Shown in pieces: positions 36,478-45,451 of a stretch of 64,000 nucleotides of DNA (positions are counted from its first letter, which is position 1; every line of letters begins with the position of its first letter). The translations under genes were made by a program, and so were the position numbers. The DNA comes from Solirhodobacter olei (GTDB lineage Bacteria; Pseudomonadota; Alphaproteobacteria; Rhodobacterales; Rhodobacteraceae). The notes beneath the pieces are model-generated. The model was given only the letters and a program-made list of their open reading frames with translations, was not told the origin of the DNA and did not search any database. The stretch spans positions 1 to 64,000 of the forward strand of contig NZ_RRYH01000031.1 in assembly GCF_004010155.1 (NCBI RefSeq), written 5' to 3'.

Positions 36478-36711
36478 ATGCTGGCCAAGGGCGAGAACCG
36501 CATGGGTAGGCTCCATCGCTTCCTTGCGGCTGCGCCGGACTTCATGCTGACTGAGGATGACGCGGACCCAATAATCGAAGACCAGATCTCGCTGATCGCA
36601 GATGAATGGGAGACCATCGGCGACCTCGTCCAACTGACCGACTAGGACAGGAACATCTACGTCGGGCAGCAGTTCTTGAATCCGAACTGCTCCAACGGCC
36701 TCGGCACGTAA
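36478..36711 (+). pseudogene. Possible HipA-like C-terminal remnant with an internal stop
   Basis: One frame reads LTEDDADPIIEDQISLI, then WETIGDLVQLTD, an in-frame TAG (36643), and continues DRNIYVGQQFLNPNC to TAA. The acidic D-A-x-x-I-I-x-x-Q pattern and the closing Q-F-L-N-P match the end of HipA-family kinases of type II toxin-antitoxin systems (usually RxFLNPY). No kinase core or HipB gene is present. It is a relic of about 78 codons; short length keeps confidence moderate. Confidence 0.45.
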
Positions 36712-37228
36712 CGCACCGCGCTAATCAGAATATTGAATCAGTTGCGCACAAAGATAACGGAATAGATGCCTCGCACCGGTCGCGGCGCACCCCGTAGCCA
36801 CGTCTGCGACTGCTCGAGCCCCGACCCTCGTCTCTTGGAACTGGCGCATATCATCACCGTCATCGTCATCCACATGTTTCCGTTGATGAGTTCGTGCTGC
36901 GGGATTGGCCTCGTCCCTGAGCTCTTCCTCGCAAACGAGACGTGGATCGGATGAGCCCCGATGCCTAACACGTTGCCGTTGTCACCATCGAGGGATCAGA
37001 ACCATGTCGCATGGTATGAGAGGGAAAACACATCCGCTGTACTCATCGCCTCAGGTGAAAATTCTGCCGACCGCGAAGCATCGTCATGATAAGAGCAAAA
37101 CGTTCGACGGAACCTACGAGCGCTCGCATGAAGAAAACCCCATTCCATCAGCAATAAATCAATTGGCAGGCTTGCGTCGGCCCGATCAAAGCTATTACTG
37201 AAGCCGGGACACTTTTGGCCAATCCGGA
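36712..37228 (+). other. Intergenic region, no gene recognised
   Basis: About 520 bases of lower-GC sequence between the HipA-like relic and the AI-2E/PerM-family gene. Nothing recognisable was found on either strand; the promoter of the downstream gene should lie at its right end. Confidence 0.4.
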
Positions 37229-38275
37229 ATGAGAGTCGACGAAAGGAAGCTTGCAAACTGGCTTGTCAGCGCCGGCCTGGTGCTAGCCCTCTTGGTTTTA
37301 GGCAAGACACTGCTGGTGCCGCTGGTATTCGCTCTGATGCTCTGGGCGATCCTAAATGAGTTAACTGACCAGCTGCGACGGATCTGGTTCCCAGGTTGGT
37401 TAGCTTGGACTACCGCCTTTCTTCTGATAGGTTTTGCGCTTTATTTCGTGGCGCAGGTCCTGGCAAATCAAGCCGGGGCACTCGCACTTCAGATCCCGGG
37501 CTACGTGAACGTGCTCCAAAACTTCTGGGCATCCCACGTGCCCTATCCGCAGTTTTCCCCTGCGCACGGGCTGCAGACATTGCTCGATCGCTCAAGCCTT
37601 CCCGATCTTCTGGCTCAGACTGCGGCTTCCATCGGCAACACAATGCTCGGCCTCATATTGGTCGTCGCCTACCTCGGCTTCCTCCTGGTTGAACAACGCT
37701 TCCTGCCCGAGAAGCTCGCCGAGATAAGCGCTGGCCGCTCCACCAAGAGCGAGGGACAGCAGGTCTTCCATGCGATCGGACAGCAGGTCCGCTCCTATCT
37801 TGGTGTCTGCACGCTGATGAGCGTGGCGATGGGCGCCATCTCCTACGGAACCCTAACCTTATTTGGCGTCAGCTTCGCTGGTTCGTGGGCTCTCCTGATG
37901 TTCCTGTTGACCTATATTCCGACCGTTGGCGCTGTCGGGGTTCTTCTTCCTGCCCTTATGGCGTTGGCACAGTTTCAGGTGGCGGCGCCGGCCTTGGCGA
38001 TCCTTCTCATCCTCGGAGCGTCCCATCTGATCCTAACAAACGTAGTCGAACCGGTGATGCTGGGGCGATCACTAAACCTAAGTCCCTTCGCGATTATTTT
38101 GTCCCTGACGTTTTGGGGGTTGGTTTGGGGTGTCGCAGGCCTGTTTCTCGCCGTGCCGATGACTGGCGCGATGGCTATTGCCTGTAGGCGTATCGACGGA
38201 CTTCAATGGTTGGCCGTCCTGATAGCAGGCCCGCCGCCCGGCCAAGGCTGGTGGCCGAGGAAACGCGGAATTTAG
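37229..38275 (+). CDS. AI-2E/PerM-family membrane transporter
   Basis: A 348 aa polytopic inner-membrane protein. N-terminal helix pair (LVSAGLVLALLVLGKTLLVPLVFALMLWAILN) followed by a long soluble segment and then four to five helices with the family region FGVSFAGSWALLMFLLTYIPTVGAVGVLLPAL (~210-241) and NVVEPVMLGRSLNLSPFAIILSLTFWGLVWG (~272-302), the most conserved block. Members include the AI-2 exporter TqsA and the Na+/H+ antiporter-like PerM proteins; the substrate here is unknown. It stands alone between decayed elements. Confidence 0.88.
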   Translation: MRVDERKLANWLVSAGLVLALLVLGKTLLVPLVFALMLWAILNELTDQLRRIWFPGWLAWTTAFLLIGFALYFVAQVLANQAGALALQIPGYVNVLQNFWASHVPYPQFSPAHGLQTLLDRSSLPDLLAQTAASIGNTMLGLILVVAYLGFLLVEQRFLPEKLAEISAGRSTKSEGQQVFHAIGQQVRSYLGVCTLMSVAMGAISYGTLTLFGVSFAGSWALLMFLLTYIPTVGAVGVLLPALMALAQFQVAAPALAILLILGASHLILTNVVEPVMLGRSLNLSPFAIILSLTFWGLVWGVAGLFLAVPMTGAMAIACRRIDGLQWLAVLIAGPPPGQGWWPRKRGI

Positions 38276-38434
38276 CACCCCTTGGGCGGCAGACTATTCG
38301 TGGGTGTTAATTTTCACCGGGAAGTGCCCCCGGTTTGGCATAGCTCCCTCGGGTCAGATCGAAGTGGAAATCATCGGTGCAATGGCCTTGAGATCATGTT
38401 CGACAGGCTCAAGAGTCAATTCTGAACAAAGGTT

Positions 38435-39318
38435 TCAGGCCTTGGTTTCAACGTAAGGCCGCGGGTTTTCGGCACTGAGTGCAGCCAGGGCGATACCGAA
38501 GATCGCGGTGAGTATCGCCCGGAGGTGGGCGAGGATCTTGCGGATGTTGTGACCGCAGCCGCAGAGAACGGCGAACATCGCGTCACCGATGGTGCCCTTG
38601 AGCGGGCAGCGGGCTAACCCTTGAGCCGTCGCAGCGCCTTGCGCATGCGGCGGAACTGCCGCGCATGGGCATAACGGCCCACCTGAGCCGCCAGCCGTGG
38701 GGCCAGGCGATTGTAGGTCTGCCGCAACTCGATCCCGGCCTCTACCGCCAAGGCCACCAGACGGCGGCGGGCCTTCTCGTAGAGCCGCGTGTCGGTCGGA
38801 TGGGCGATATTCTTCTCCATGAAGGTGGTGTCGACCGCGACCCGGGACAGGCTGCGCTCGTCAACGGCACCGGACTTCCGCCCGGCCTCGATCGTCTTCG
38901 TCAGCAGCCATTCCACACCTTCCTCGCCGATCCGCTTGCGCCAGCGCACCAGCGAAGAGGGATCGATCGGCGGACGGTGCTGGAAGAACGTCTCACCAGT
39001 GAAGTGTCGAAAATACGGAGAGTCGACCCAGCGCGCGATGGCCGCTTCATCTGATAGCCGGTAGGCATGCTGCAGATACATGAGCCCGGCCACCAGCCGC
39101 GGCGAGCTGGCCGGCCGGCCCTTGGAGGAGGGGAAGAACCCGGCCCACTCGGTCTCGAAGAACTCCCAGTCGATCAGTTCCGCCAGCTTCACCAGTTCGT
39201 GGCGCATGTCGATCATGTCCACCAGACGCGGGCGGAGAAGATCGTCTTGTTCCTCGGGGCGCAGACGGAGCTTCATCACGGCTTCCAAATCTGCAAGGTT
39301 CTGAACGAAATCATACAA
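38435..39318 (-). mobile_element. IS5-family transposase, internally deleted
   Basis: The first open part (39318-38614, 234 aa) encodes the IS5-type N-terminus: FFPSSKGRPASSPRLVAGLMYLQ, FTGETFFQHRPPIDPSSLVRWR and the first catalytic Asp in VAVDTTFMEKNI. It stops after RRLKG. The C-terminal end, RCPLKGTIGDAMFAVLCGCGHNIRKIL...NPRPYVETKA, is found downstream in another frame to TCA at 38435. The central ~130 residues with the remaining DDE acids are missing. The 9-base GCTCAAGGG occurs on both sides of the joint. Non-autonomous; terminal inverted repeats were not identified. Confidence 0.85.
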
Positions 39319-39564
39319 AACCTTGCAGGCAAAAGCGACCTGAACGTCTCTATTATCACGCTAAATCAATGCCGTAGATGCTATTCAGACCAAACGACGT
39401 AAGCTTGGAGGCGTCAACACTGGATGAGGCTCACGCTGGGCGGGTCACATCGCGCTAAGTGGCGTACGCCGAGAAGATCGAGCGGCAGGGCAGCGCTGCG
39501 GCAAGGGGCGTGCGGACGTCGGTCGAGCAATAGAATTTAGGACGGGCAGCCGGATGATGTCTCG

Positions 39565-39960
39565 GCGACTGTGCCTGCACGCTGTTTCGATTTTGGCCCA
39601 ACGCTGGCGGCGGAGAGGCTCCTCGAGCCTGTTAGTTTGTAGGTCTCGCGCGAGATGCCGCGCAAATAGATGGTGGTCGGCGGCTCTGGCTGCCGCGAGC
39701 GCAGCGCGGGTCTTTCACATCCACTGCGGCGGGAGCGTTTTGGCGAGCTGGTTAAAATCGACGGCGCGGATCGCCGCTGGTTCGAGGATAGGACTTTTCC
39801 CGCGCAAGCTGATGCATCGCTGGGGATCACTGCAGGTGTTGGTTACCGAAAAGCGGCCCACCCATGGTGTGGCTCGACGCGCGCTTGGCCTTGGCGCGGG
39901 GCTCGACACGTTGAACGGCCAAAAGGCGATCGCCCATTGGATCAACTGCCGACGTAAGCT
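39565..39960 (+). mobile_element. ISNCY-like transposase remnant
   Basis: Pieces in one frame read DFGPTLAAERLLEP, VSREMPRK, then LRRERFGELVKIDGADRRWFEDR, matching the helix-turn-helix end and the first catalytic-Asp motif (FGELVQIDGSxHxWFEDR) of the ISNCY/integrase-core transposases. In-frame stops and the loss of the catalytic core beyond ~39780 make it a relic. Lies next to the deleted IS5 element, so the segment is a site of repeated insertion. Confidence 0.72.
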
Positions 39961-40924
39961 CGCACGTCCGGGGTTTCACCTAAATGTATAGCCAGTAGGC
40001 AAGGCGGATTACGGAAAGATAGCCGTTCGACGCCGAACGAAACGTCCTCAAAATTGGCACCTCCCCTACCCTAAGCGGTACGATCCCTATCGGACAGCGG
40101 CCCATCCAACGGATCCCGAAGCGTCATAGTGGAGGGCCAAGATAGAGCCCGGTCCTGTACTGAAGGGGTGTCTTCGGGCAGCGGCTGCAACGCCCATGGC
40201 CAGCAGCGCGGCACATAGAATCGCGGTCACACCCCAGCTTGGAACATCCTCTGCCGGGGGGCAAAACTCCCATGCACCGGAAACAAAGTGCCCAGCCTTG
40301 AGTGATTGGCAACAGGAGGGCACCGATAGTGGAAAATGCACATCAGAATTATGGCGCTCGCGCATCAAAAATTGACTCCAATGCGGCAGCGTACTACCGT
40401 CTCAAGGGTACAAGTATGGTGCAATGTGGAGGTGTTGGCGTCGTCTACCTGGGATGAGGGCTCTTGCCGAAAATCGGGAAGGGATCAGTGGCGAGGAGAT
40501 CCGGCAAGAGGAGCGCCCACGGCGCTTCTTGGTCAGATGCTGGGAAAGTAAGTTGAATACCGAATAGCGTGATCAGGCCATCTTTCACGCAAGCAGACAA
40601 TCTTGTTGGCTGCAGCTGTGCCAACATCGCATGCCGCTGAAGAATTTCCTTCAAAACCCGTATGCCAGGTCAAGGGCGGTGTGAAGGCGCGGGTGTCCGA
40701 ATATCCAGATATGTCGCCCAACCTTCGATCCGCCCCTTAGCCGTCCGCCCGTAAGAGTTGAGTACAGCGGGTCCGGTATAAATTTTTGGACAAGCGAGAG
40801 TTCGAGGGGCGACACGCCCGGCCTACGTAAAATTGAATCGACGTTATCGGCTTGTACTTTGTTTGTGGAAAAGATTGCATCTAGCGGCGTGGCCAGAGAT
40901 GCGATCGGAAACGGGAGCTAGGGT
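39961..40924. other. About 1 kb of decayed sequence upstream of the curlin gene
   Basis: No complete gene. On the minus strand the frame 40368-40087 contains VPSWGVTAILCAALLAMGVAAAARR, a hydrophobic helix followed by arginines that recalls an IPTL-CTERM-like sorting tail, but it continues past the arginines and has no protein before it. The right end carries the curlin promoter region; GGGAGCTAGGG is the ribosome-binding site at 40914. Confidence 0.4.
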
Positions 40925-42715
40925 ATGAATATCAGAGCGAGACTTATTTCCGAGAGCGCGTTGGCGCTACTCATGTCGGCGGGCATGGCCTTTGCTGGTA
41001 GCAGCAATACCGGCCAGATCTATCAGGACGGGAGCAACAACTCCGGCGGCATCCATCAGAGCGGTACTGGCAACACCGCCGGTGAGGCGAACTGGGGCGT
41101 GAATTATCGCTGGTACACCATGCAACAGCTCGGCAATAATAACGATCTGGAGATAACGCAAACAGGACTATCGAACAACATCGCAACGGATTCCCAAGTT
41201 CCTGGCCCGGATGGCAACAACGTGCGTCAAATCGGGAACTCTAATTCTGCAACGATCACTCAGAATAACAATCAGTATGAAGGCAACGTTCTGAGCGACC
41301 TATTTCAGTACAACAACGGCAACACTTTCACGCTGACACAAGGGTGGGTTGGCACCGCTCCAACTGGTGGAGCTCAGAACATTGTAGGCGGTGTTAAGCA
41401 GGGCCTGAGCGGCGTCGCATCGAGCGGCGGCAACACGCTTACAATTGCTCAGTACGACAACCAGGCCCTGCTCGACACGAGTGATCCGTTCGCCCCTCAA
41501 GCGAGCCAGCCTTATCACAGGGGTAATACCATTTATTCCGTGGATCAGTCTGGTCATGGCGGAGCCGGAAGCGTGTCGCAGACGGGCGAAGAGAACTACG
41601 TCAACTCCATTAGCCAAAGTGGGGGCTCGGGAAATACATTCACCGTTGGGCAGACCGGCTACGGGAACGACCTCAATATTTTGTCGCAGTCTGGCGGTGG
41701 CAATAACTCCGCCACCATCAGCCTCAACGGCAACTACAATGGCGCCGACTCGGCCAGCATTAACAATGTGTGGGGTCAGTATGTGCCCTATGGCCATGTT
41801 CACGCTTTTCTGGCCTTTGGTTCCGCTACGGCGGCCGCGGGTTCGACTGCAACCAATGATGTTGTGACGCAAAATGGTAGCGGAGACATGTTGTCCTACA
41901 CTGCCACCGGCAACAGCAACTCCTATGGGTTCTCGCAGATAGGTTCGAACAATGGAATGCAGGGCACGACTACGGGTAGCAACAATTCCGCCGGTGTGGT
42001 CCAACTCGGATCAAACAATGTGACCAATTTCTGGCAAACGGGCAACACCAACGATCTGGGTGTCAATATCAATGGTAGCAACAATGGGAATAGCGCCACG
42101 ACAGGCGGATTTGTAGGCGCTGCGCACCTGATCGGCGGTGTCATCAATGGTGATGTCTTCCAAAGCGGAAACACAAACGTTGCGGCCATTACGCTTGGTG
42201 GAAACTCTGATAACTATGGTGCCACGCAAAGCGGTGGCAACAATCAACTGACTCTGTCAATGACGGGTGGCAACCAGAACAACTTTGCCATTTATCAGGC
42301 TGGCAGTGACATGGCCAATGTGGCCATTTCCGGTAGCAAAAACGTTATGGGCGTCGATCAACTCGGCGTCGGCGTAAATAACCTGACGGCGACGGTTACC
42401 GGAAACAACAATAACTGGGTCACGGCGAGCTTCAGCGGCGATGCCGCGGGTGTCGGGCTGACGCCCGGGGTGGTCTATCAGAATAATGACGGATCGCTTT
42501 CTGGCCAGACCAACGACATCACCCTCCATGTGGGTGATCTCGGAGCCTCCAACTCGAACCTCTTCGCATTCGAGCAGGTCGGCGACAAGAATACGATTAC
42601 GGGATCGATCGAAGGCGGAAATAGCAATCAGGTTGCCGTGGCTCAGGTAGGCTACAACAACCATGCGACGTTCGCTCAGGTTGGATCGGGCAACAACATC
42701 GCCATCACCCAATAA
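40925..42715 (+). CDS. Large curlin-repeat amyloid subunit (CsgA-like)
   Basis: Secreted amyloid-forming protein of 596 aa, about four times the length of E. coli CsgA. A signal peptide (LALLMSAGMAFA) precedes dozens of imperfect repeats of the curlin type, with Q-x-G-x-x-N-x-x-x-x-x-Q spacing such as IYQDGSNNSGGIHQSGTGN, QLGNNNDLEITQTG and QVGSGNNIAITQ at the very end. Repeats are rich in Gly, Asn, Ser, Gln and poor in charge. Exported through CsgG and polymerised on the cell surface. Ribosome-binding site at 40914. It converges with the csgF-csgG-curlin-csgH operon. Some inserted loops (for example ~250-290, hydrophobic and proline-containing) break the repeat regularity. Confidence 0.88.
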   Translation: MNIRARLISESALALLMSAGMAFAGSSNTGQIYQDGSNNSGGIHQSGTGNTAGEANWGVNYRWYTMQQLGNNNDLEITQTGLSNNIATDSQVPGPDGNNVRQIGNSNSATITQNNNQYEGNVLSDLFQYNNGNTFTLTQGWVGTAPTGGAQNIVGGVKQGLSGVASSGGNTLTIAQYDNQALLDTSDPFAPQASQPYHRGNTIYSVDQSGHGGAGSVSQTGEENYVNSISQSGGSGNTFTVGQTGYGNDLNILSQSGGGNNSATISLNGNYNGADSASINNVWGQYVPYGHVHAFLAFGSATAAAGSTATNDVVTQNGSGDMLSYTATGNSNSYGFSQIGSNNGMQGTTTGSNNSAGVVQLGSNNVTNFWQTGNTNDLGVNINGSNNGNSATTGGFVGAAHLIGGVINGDVFQSGNTNVAAITLGGNSDNYGATQSGGNNQLTLSMTGGNQNNFAIYQAGSDMANVAISGSKNVMGVDQLGVGVNNLTATVTGNNNNWVTASFSGDAAGVGLTPGVVYQNNDGSLSGQTNDITLHVGDLGASNSNLFAFEQVGDKNTITGSIEGGNSNQVAVAQVGYNNHATFAQVGSGNNIAITQ

Positions 42716-42730
42716 CACCCAACCCACTCC

Positions 42731-42776
42731 CCGGGCGGCTTCGGCCGCCCGGCCAGGCGGCGCCCTAGGGCGCCGC
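42731..42776 (+). promoter_or_regulatory. Tandem hairpins between the two curlin genes
   Basis: Two perfect 9-bp stems: CCGGGCGGC-TTCG-GCCGCCCGG (42731-42752, a stable UUCG tetraloop) and GCGGCGCCC-TA-GGGCGCCGC (42757-42776), followed by TTTAGCGTTTT. They can act as terminator or attenuator, lowering expression of the second subunit, and stabilise the first mRNA. Confidence 0.75.
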
Positions 42777-42902
42777 TTTAGCGTTTTGGGCGCCGCGCTG
42801 TCAGCGCGCCTGCGGAATGGCCCGGTTCCGTCATTCTGGAGCCTAAATTTCGGGTGAAGACTGCCCCCACAGGACGCGGGTCGAATGGGGGCATTGCGGA
42901 CA

Positions 42903-43364
42903 ATGAACAGTATAACTGGCCATCTTCTGGCCATTGGGGTTGCAATCGCGGCCACACAGGCGCAAGTCGTGCCCGGAACAGCCGGGGCTTTGGGCGGCAA
43001 TCTGCTGAATGTCGACCTCTCGGGCGATGCCAACCTCTTGCAGATCTCTCAGGCGGCTCCTTCCGGGATGGAGGGCAACAGCCTTGACGTTTCGCTCGAC
43101 GGGAACAGCAACGGCGGCACCGGTACCGACCCGCAGGGCCTGCCGCTCGGCGCCCTCACCCAGACCGGCAGCCGGAACGAGATGCAGCTCACGGTGACGG
43201 GTTCGGGTAATTTCTTCGCGTTGCTGCAGAGGGGCATGGGCAACAGGGTTGCCGGGCAAGTCGTCGGGCAGGGCAACGAAGTGTCCGTGATGCAGATAGG
43301 CACAGGCAATTACGCGAGCTTTTCGCAGATCGGTCAGGGAAACCGCGTGGTCATCTCACAGTAA
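42903..43364 (+). CDS. Curlin-repeat protein, minor subunit or nucleator-like (CsgB-like)
   Basis: A 153 aa secreted protein with a signal region (HLLAIGVAIAATQAQ) and about five curlin-like repeats, for example LGALTQTGSRNEMQLTVTGS, FALLQRGMGNRV, VSVMQIGTGNYASFSQIGQGN. The size and the closing RVVISQ are as in CsgA/CsgB. It follows the large curlin after two hairpins. By analogy with csgBA one of the pair nucleates the other, but which one cannot be told from sequence. ATG 42903 was chosen over the GTG at 42885, being next to the hydrophobic leader. Confidence 0.82.
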   Translation: MNSITGHLLAIGVAIAATQAQVVPGTAGALGGNLLNVDLSGDANLLQISQAAPSGMEGNSLDVSLDGNSNGGTGTDPQGLPLGALTQTGSRNEMQLTVTGSGNFFALLQRGMGNRVAGQVVGQGNEVSVMQIGTGNYASFSQIGQGNRVVISQ

Positions 43365-43392
43365 GGCGTGACTTGTGAGCCGCAAGTCCTGC

Positions 43393-44148
43393 CTATTTTC
43401 CGGCGGCGGCGCAGCCATCGACGAAGGTGACGACGGGGAACTTCTTCAGACGGACTGCGACCTTGGAGACCCAGGCCTTGTGCCCGTGCGCGGCGACCTG
43501 GCACCATGGACCAGCGGCCGTGATAACGCATTGGGCGACCGGCAGGCAAGCCTTGGGCGGGAAGACGCGGACTACCTTGGCATCGGGCCGTGGTTCCGAC
43601 CGAGCGTTGAGCTTGACCAGCACGGTTATATCGGAACCGCCGCCAGATTGCGGCACTGCTAGCGCAGCGGCGTCAGCGCATTTGGCACCATAGCCGACGA
43701 ATAGGCATTGCTCCGACGCCCATTTCTGGTGCACCTGCCCGGCCATCGGTTCGCGCTCGAGCACGACCTCTCGACCGGTGGAAAGGCTGCCGGAAATCTG
43801 GTTCTGGTTGCCGCCAAGATGGGCCACCATGGCGCCCGACTGGTCAATCAGCGCAAGCTGCTGGTCGACGACGCCCCAGCCTGCCACCCCAGCGAGCGGA
43901 CCGCTGCAGGACCGCTGGACAGCCTTGTAATGGTCGCCCTTCGGCGCAGTGCCGAGGACGATCCGGCAGAGGCTGCCGTCGGCGAGGCTGGTGTCGTAGG
44001 TAGACCAGGTGCCGGCGAAGGCCGATATGAATTCCGGCAGGCTCGGCGCGCTGTCCTGGGCGAATGCCGCCATTCCTGTACCGACAATCAGTGTGCTGAA
44101 GCTGAAGGCAAGGACCATTCGACGGCAAGAACGGGGCATCTGGTGCAT
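43393..44148 (-). CDS. Secreted protein with Inh/AprI-like protease-inhibitor domain and SH3-like tail
   Basis: A 251 aa exported protein. After a signal peptide (LAFSFSTLIVGTGMAAFA) comes a barrel-like domain with GTWSTYDTSLADGSLCRIVLG, GVAGWGVVDQQLALID and the paired Cys pattern typical of AprI/Inh inhibitors of serralysin-type metalloproteases, here ~35-130. The C-terminal part (~160-245) has ITVLVKLNARSEPRPDAKVV and GPWCQVAAHGHKAWVS, an SH3-like bacterial wall domain. It is the last gene of the csgF-csgG-curlin-csgH operon (19 bases after csgH). Role in curli assembly unknown; the inhibitor call is by pattern. Confidence 0.6.
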   Translation of the reverse strand: MHQMPRSCRRMVLAFSFSTLIVGTGMAAFAQDSAPSLPEFISAFAGTWSTYDTSLADGSLCRIVLGTAPKGDHYKAVQRSCSGPLAGVAGWGVVDQQLALIDQSGAMVAHLGGNQNQISGSLSTGREVVLEREPMAGQVHQKWASEQCLFVGYGAKCADAAALAVPQSGGGSDITVLVKLNARSEPRPDAKVVRVFPPKACLPVAQCVITAAGPWCQVAAHGHKAWVSKVAVRLKKFPVVTFVDGCAAAGK

Positions 44149-44167
44149 GAGGGTCTCCGAGGTTCCC

Positions 44168-44560
44168 TCAGTTGAGCGTGACACGCGCCTGAGAGACATT
44201 GTGATCACCGGATTCGACGACGAGGCGGATATCTAGAGCGTCCCCGGGATGGAAGGAAACGCCGACGGTTGCGATGGTGCCGCTCTGGCCCGCCTTAAGG
44301 ACGAGCACGCCCTGTTGACGGGTCTTCATCGTGCCTCCCGCGCCGGTCCGGTCGATGTCCATCTGAGCTTTGTAGGTCCCGCTCGTCAGTGCGAGCACTC
44401 CGCCACGAAGCAGAAGCCCGCTCGAGCTTCGAGAGACGCCGATCGAGGCGACCGCCGCGGGCGGCTCCTGGCGGGTCTGCGCGCTAGCCATCGCGGCCGA
44501 CATCGCCCCCGCCATTGCGAGGGAGATGCTCAAGCCCCTCAGAAAGCGAACATTAGCCAC
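44168..44560 (-). CDS. csgH: CsgH-like curli assembly inhibitor/chaperone
   Basis: Small periplasmic beta-sandwich protein of 130 aa, matching CsgH, the alphaproteobacterial counterpart of E. coli CsgC that keeps curlin subunits from polymerising before export. Signal region GLSISLAMAGAMSAAMASA; mature part with TYKAQMDIDRTGAGGTMKTRQ and GVLVLKAGQSGTIATVGVSFHPGDALDIRLVVESG, the K/R-x-G-x-x-G and Q-x-G pattern of CsgC/CsgH. The start is GTG 44560, supported by GGAAGG six bases upstream; the frame runs on to 44623 without family sequence. Sixteen bases after the curlin gene. Confidence 0.8.
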   Translation of the reverse strand: MANVRFLRGLSISLAMAGAMSAAMASAQTRQEPPAAVASIGVSRSSSGLLLRGGVLALTSGTYKAQMDIDRTGAGGTMKTRQQGVLVLKAGQSGTIATVGVSFHPGDALDIRLVVESGDHNVSQARVTLN

Positions 44561-44576
44561 GGGCGCCTTCCAGTCC

Positions 44577-45257
44577 TCAATTCGTCTGCGTGATACTGAC
44601 GGAACTACTGTTGGTGACCACATGAACGGGGGCCAACGCGTGCAGGTTATTGCCGTTTACCGTATAGCTGATCTTGGCACCTGCGCTGCCGGAAGCAACG
44701 ACCGCCTGGTCGTTCCCGCTGCCGTTCTGCGTGATCACCCCGACGACTCCAGTGCTAACGGTCAGATCCGCAATGTTGCTATCACCCTCCTGGCTAATCG
44801 CGCCCACACTCGCACCATTGACAGTCAGCTTGGCTTGATTGAGGTCGCCCGTCTGTTCGACCGAACCAAAACCGGCGCCATTGATGGTGACATTGGCCTG
44901 GTTGCCGCCATATGTCGTTCCAGAGTTGTCCTGCAGCAGGGCAGCAAGCCCATTGGTTCCAGTTATCGTCACACTGGCGGAGTTGTTCTGACCGTTTTGA
45001 GTGGCGGGTTGGCCTTGTGGGTAAGGAATGCTGCCAATCTTGTCATTCGCGTAAAGGGAAACGGATGCAATGTTTCCTATGTGGCTAGAACTCGCTGCGG
45101 ACTGGTCGATGTAAAGCGTATTTCCGCTGACGCCTCCGGCCGTGCTCACCTGCTTCACATAAAGTGAATTACCATCTCCCGCGAAGGCAGGACCGGCTGT
45201 GAGCACAAGAAATGTTAAAAGAGCGTTTCGTTGGGCCCGACGAGTCACAAAATGCAT
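44577..45257 (-). CDS. Curlin-repeat amyloid subunit in the csgFG operon
   Basis: A 226 aa secreted protein with signal sequence (ALLTFLVLTAGPAFA) and curlin-like repeats: SVEQTGDLNQAKLTVNGA, AISQEGDSNIADLTV, VITQNGSGNDQAV, ending SVSITQTN. The first half (~40-110) has less regular repeats with LYVKQVSTAGG and LYIDQSAASS. ATG 45257 is set by GGAGGG six bases upstream. Located after csgG (194-base gap) and before csgH. It may be the nucleator or an alternative fibre subunit for the convergent curlins. Confidence 0.8.
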   Translation of the reverse strand: MHFVTRRAQRNALLTFLVLTAGPAFAGDGNSLYVKQVSTAGGVSGNTLYIDQSAASSSHIGNIASVSLYANDKIGSIPYPQGQPATQNGQNNSASVTITGTNGLAALLQDNSGTTYGGNQANVTINGAGFGSVEQTGDLNQAKLTVNGASVGAISQEGDSNIADLTVSTGVVGVITQNGSGNDQAVVASGSAGAKISYTVNGNNLHALAPVHVVTNSSSVSITQTN

Positions 45258-45451
45258 TTCTACCCTCCACTTCCCTGGCAGTCCCAACCCCATTCTCAGC
45301 CAATATAGCCCGCGCATACTATGACTGTACGCTCACTGAGGGAAGAGAAAACGACGGCCAGAGGAGATCCAAAGCTGCAGAAGTACCTCAAATTTGTTTG
45401 TCGTGAAGCAGTGACAGGGCCTCTGATCGCTGCGTTCGAACTAAGCCAAAC

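Noticed and set aside
40087-40368. IPTL-CTERM-like hydrophobic tail in a minus-strand frame
   Set aside because: The helix-plus-arginine pattern is suggestive, but it is not at the end of the frame, the invariant Pro-Thr-Leu motif is missing and no protein body precedes it.
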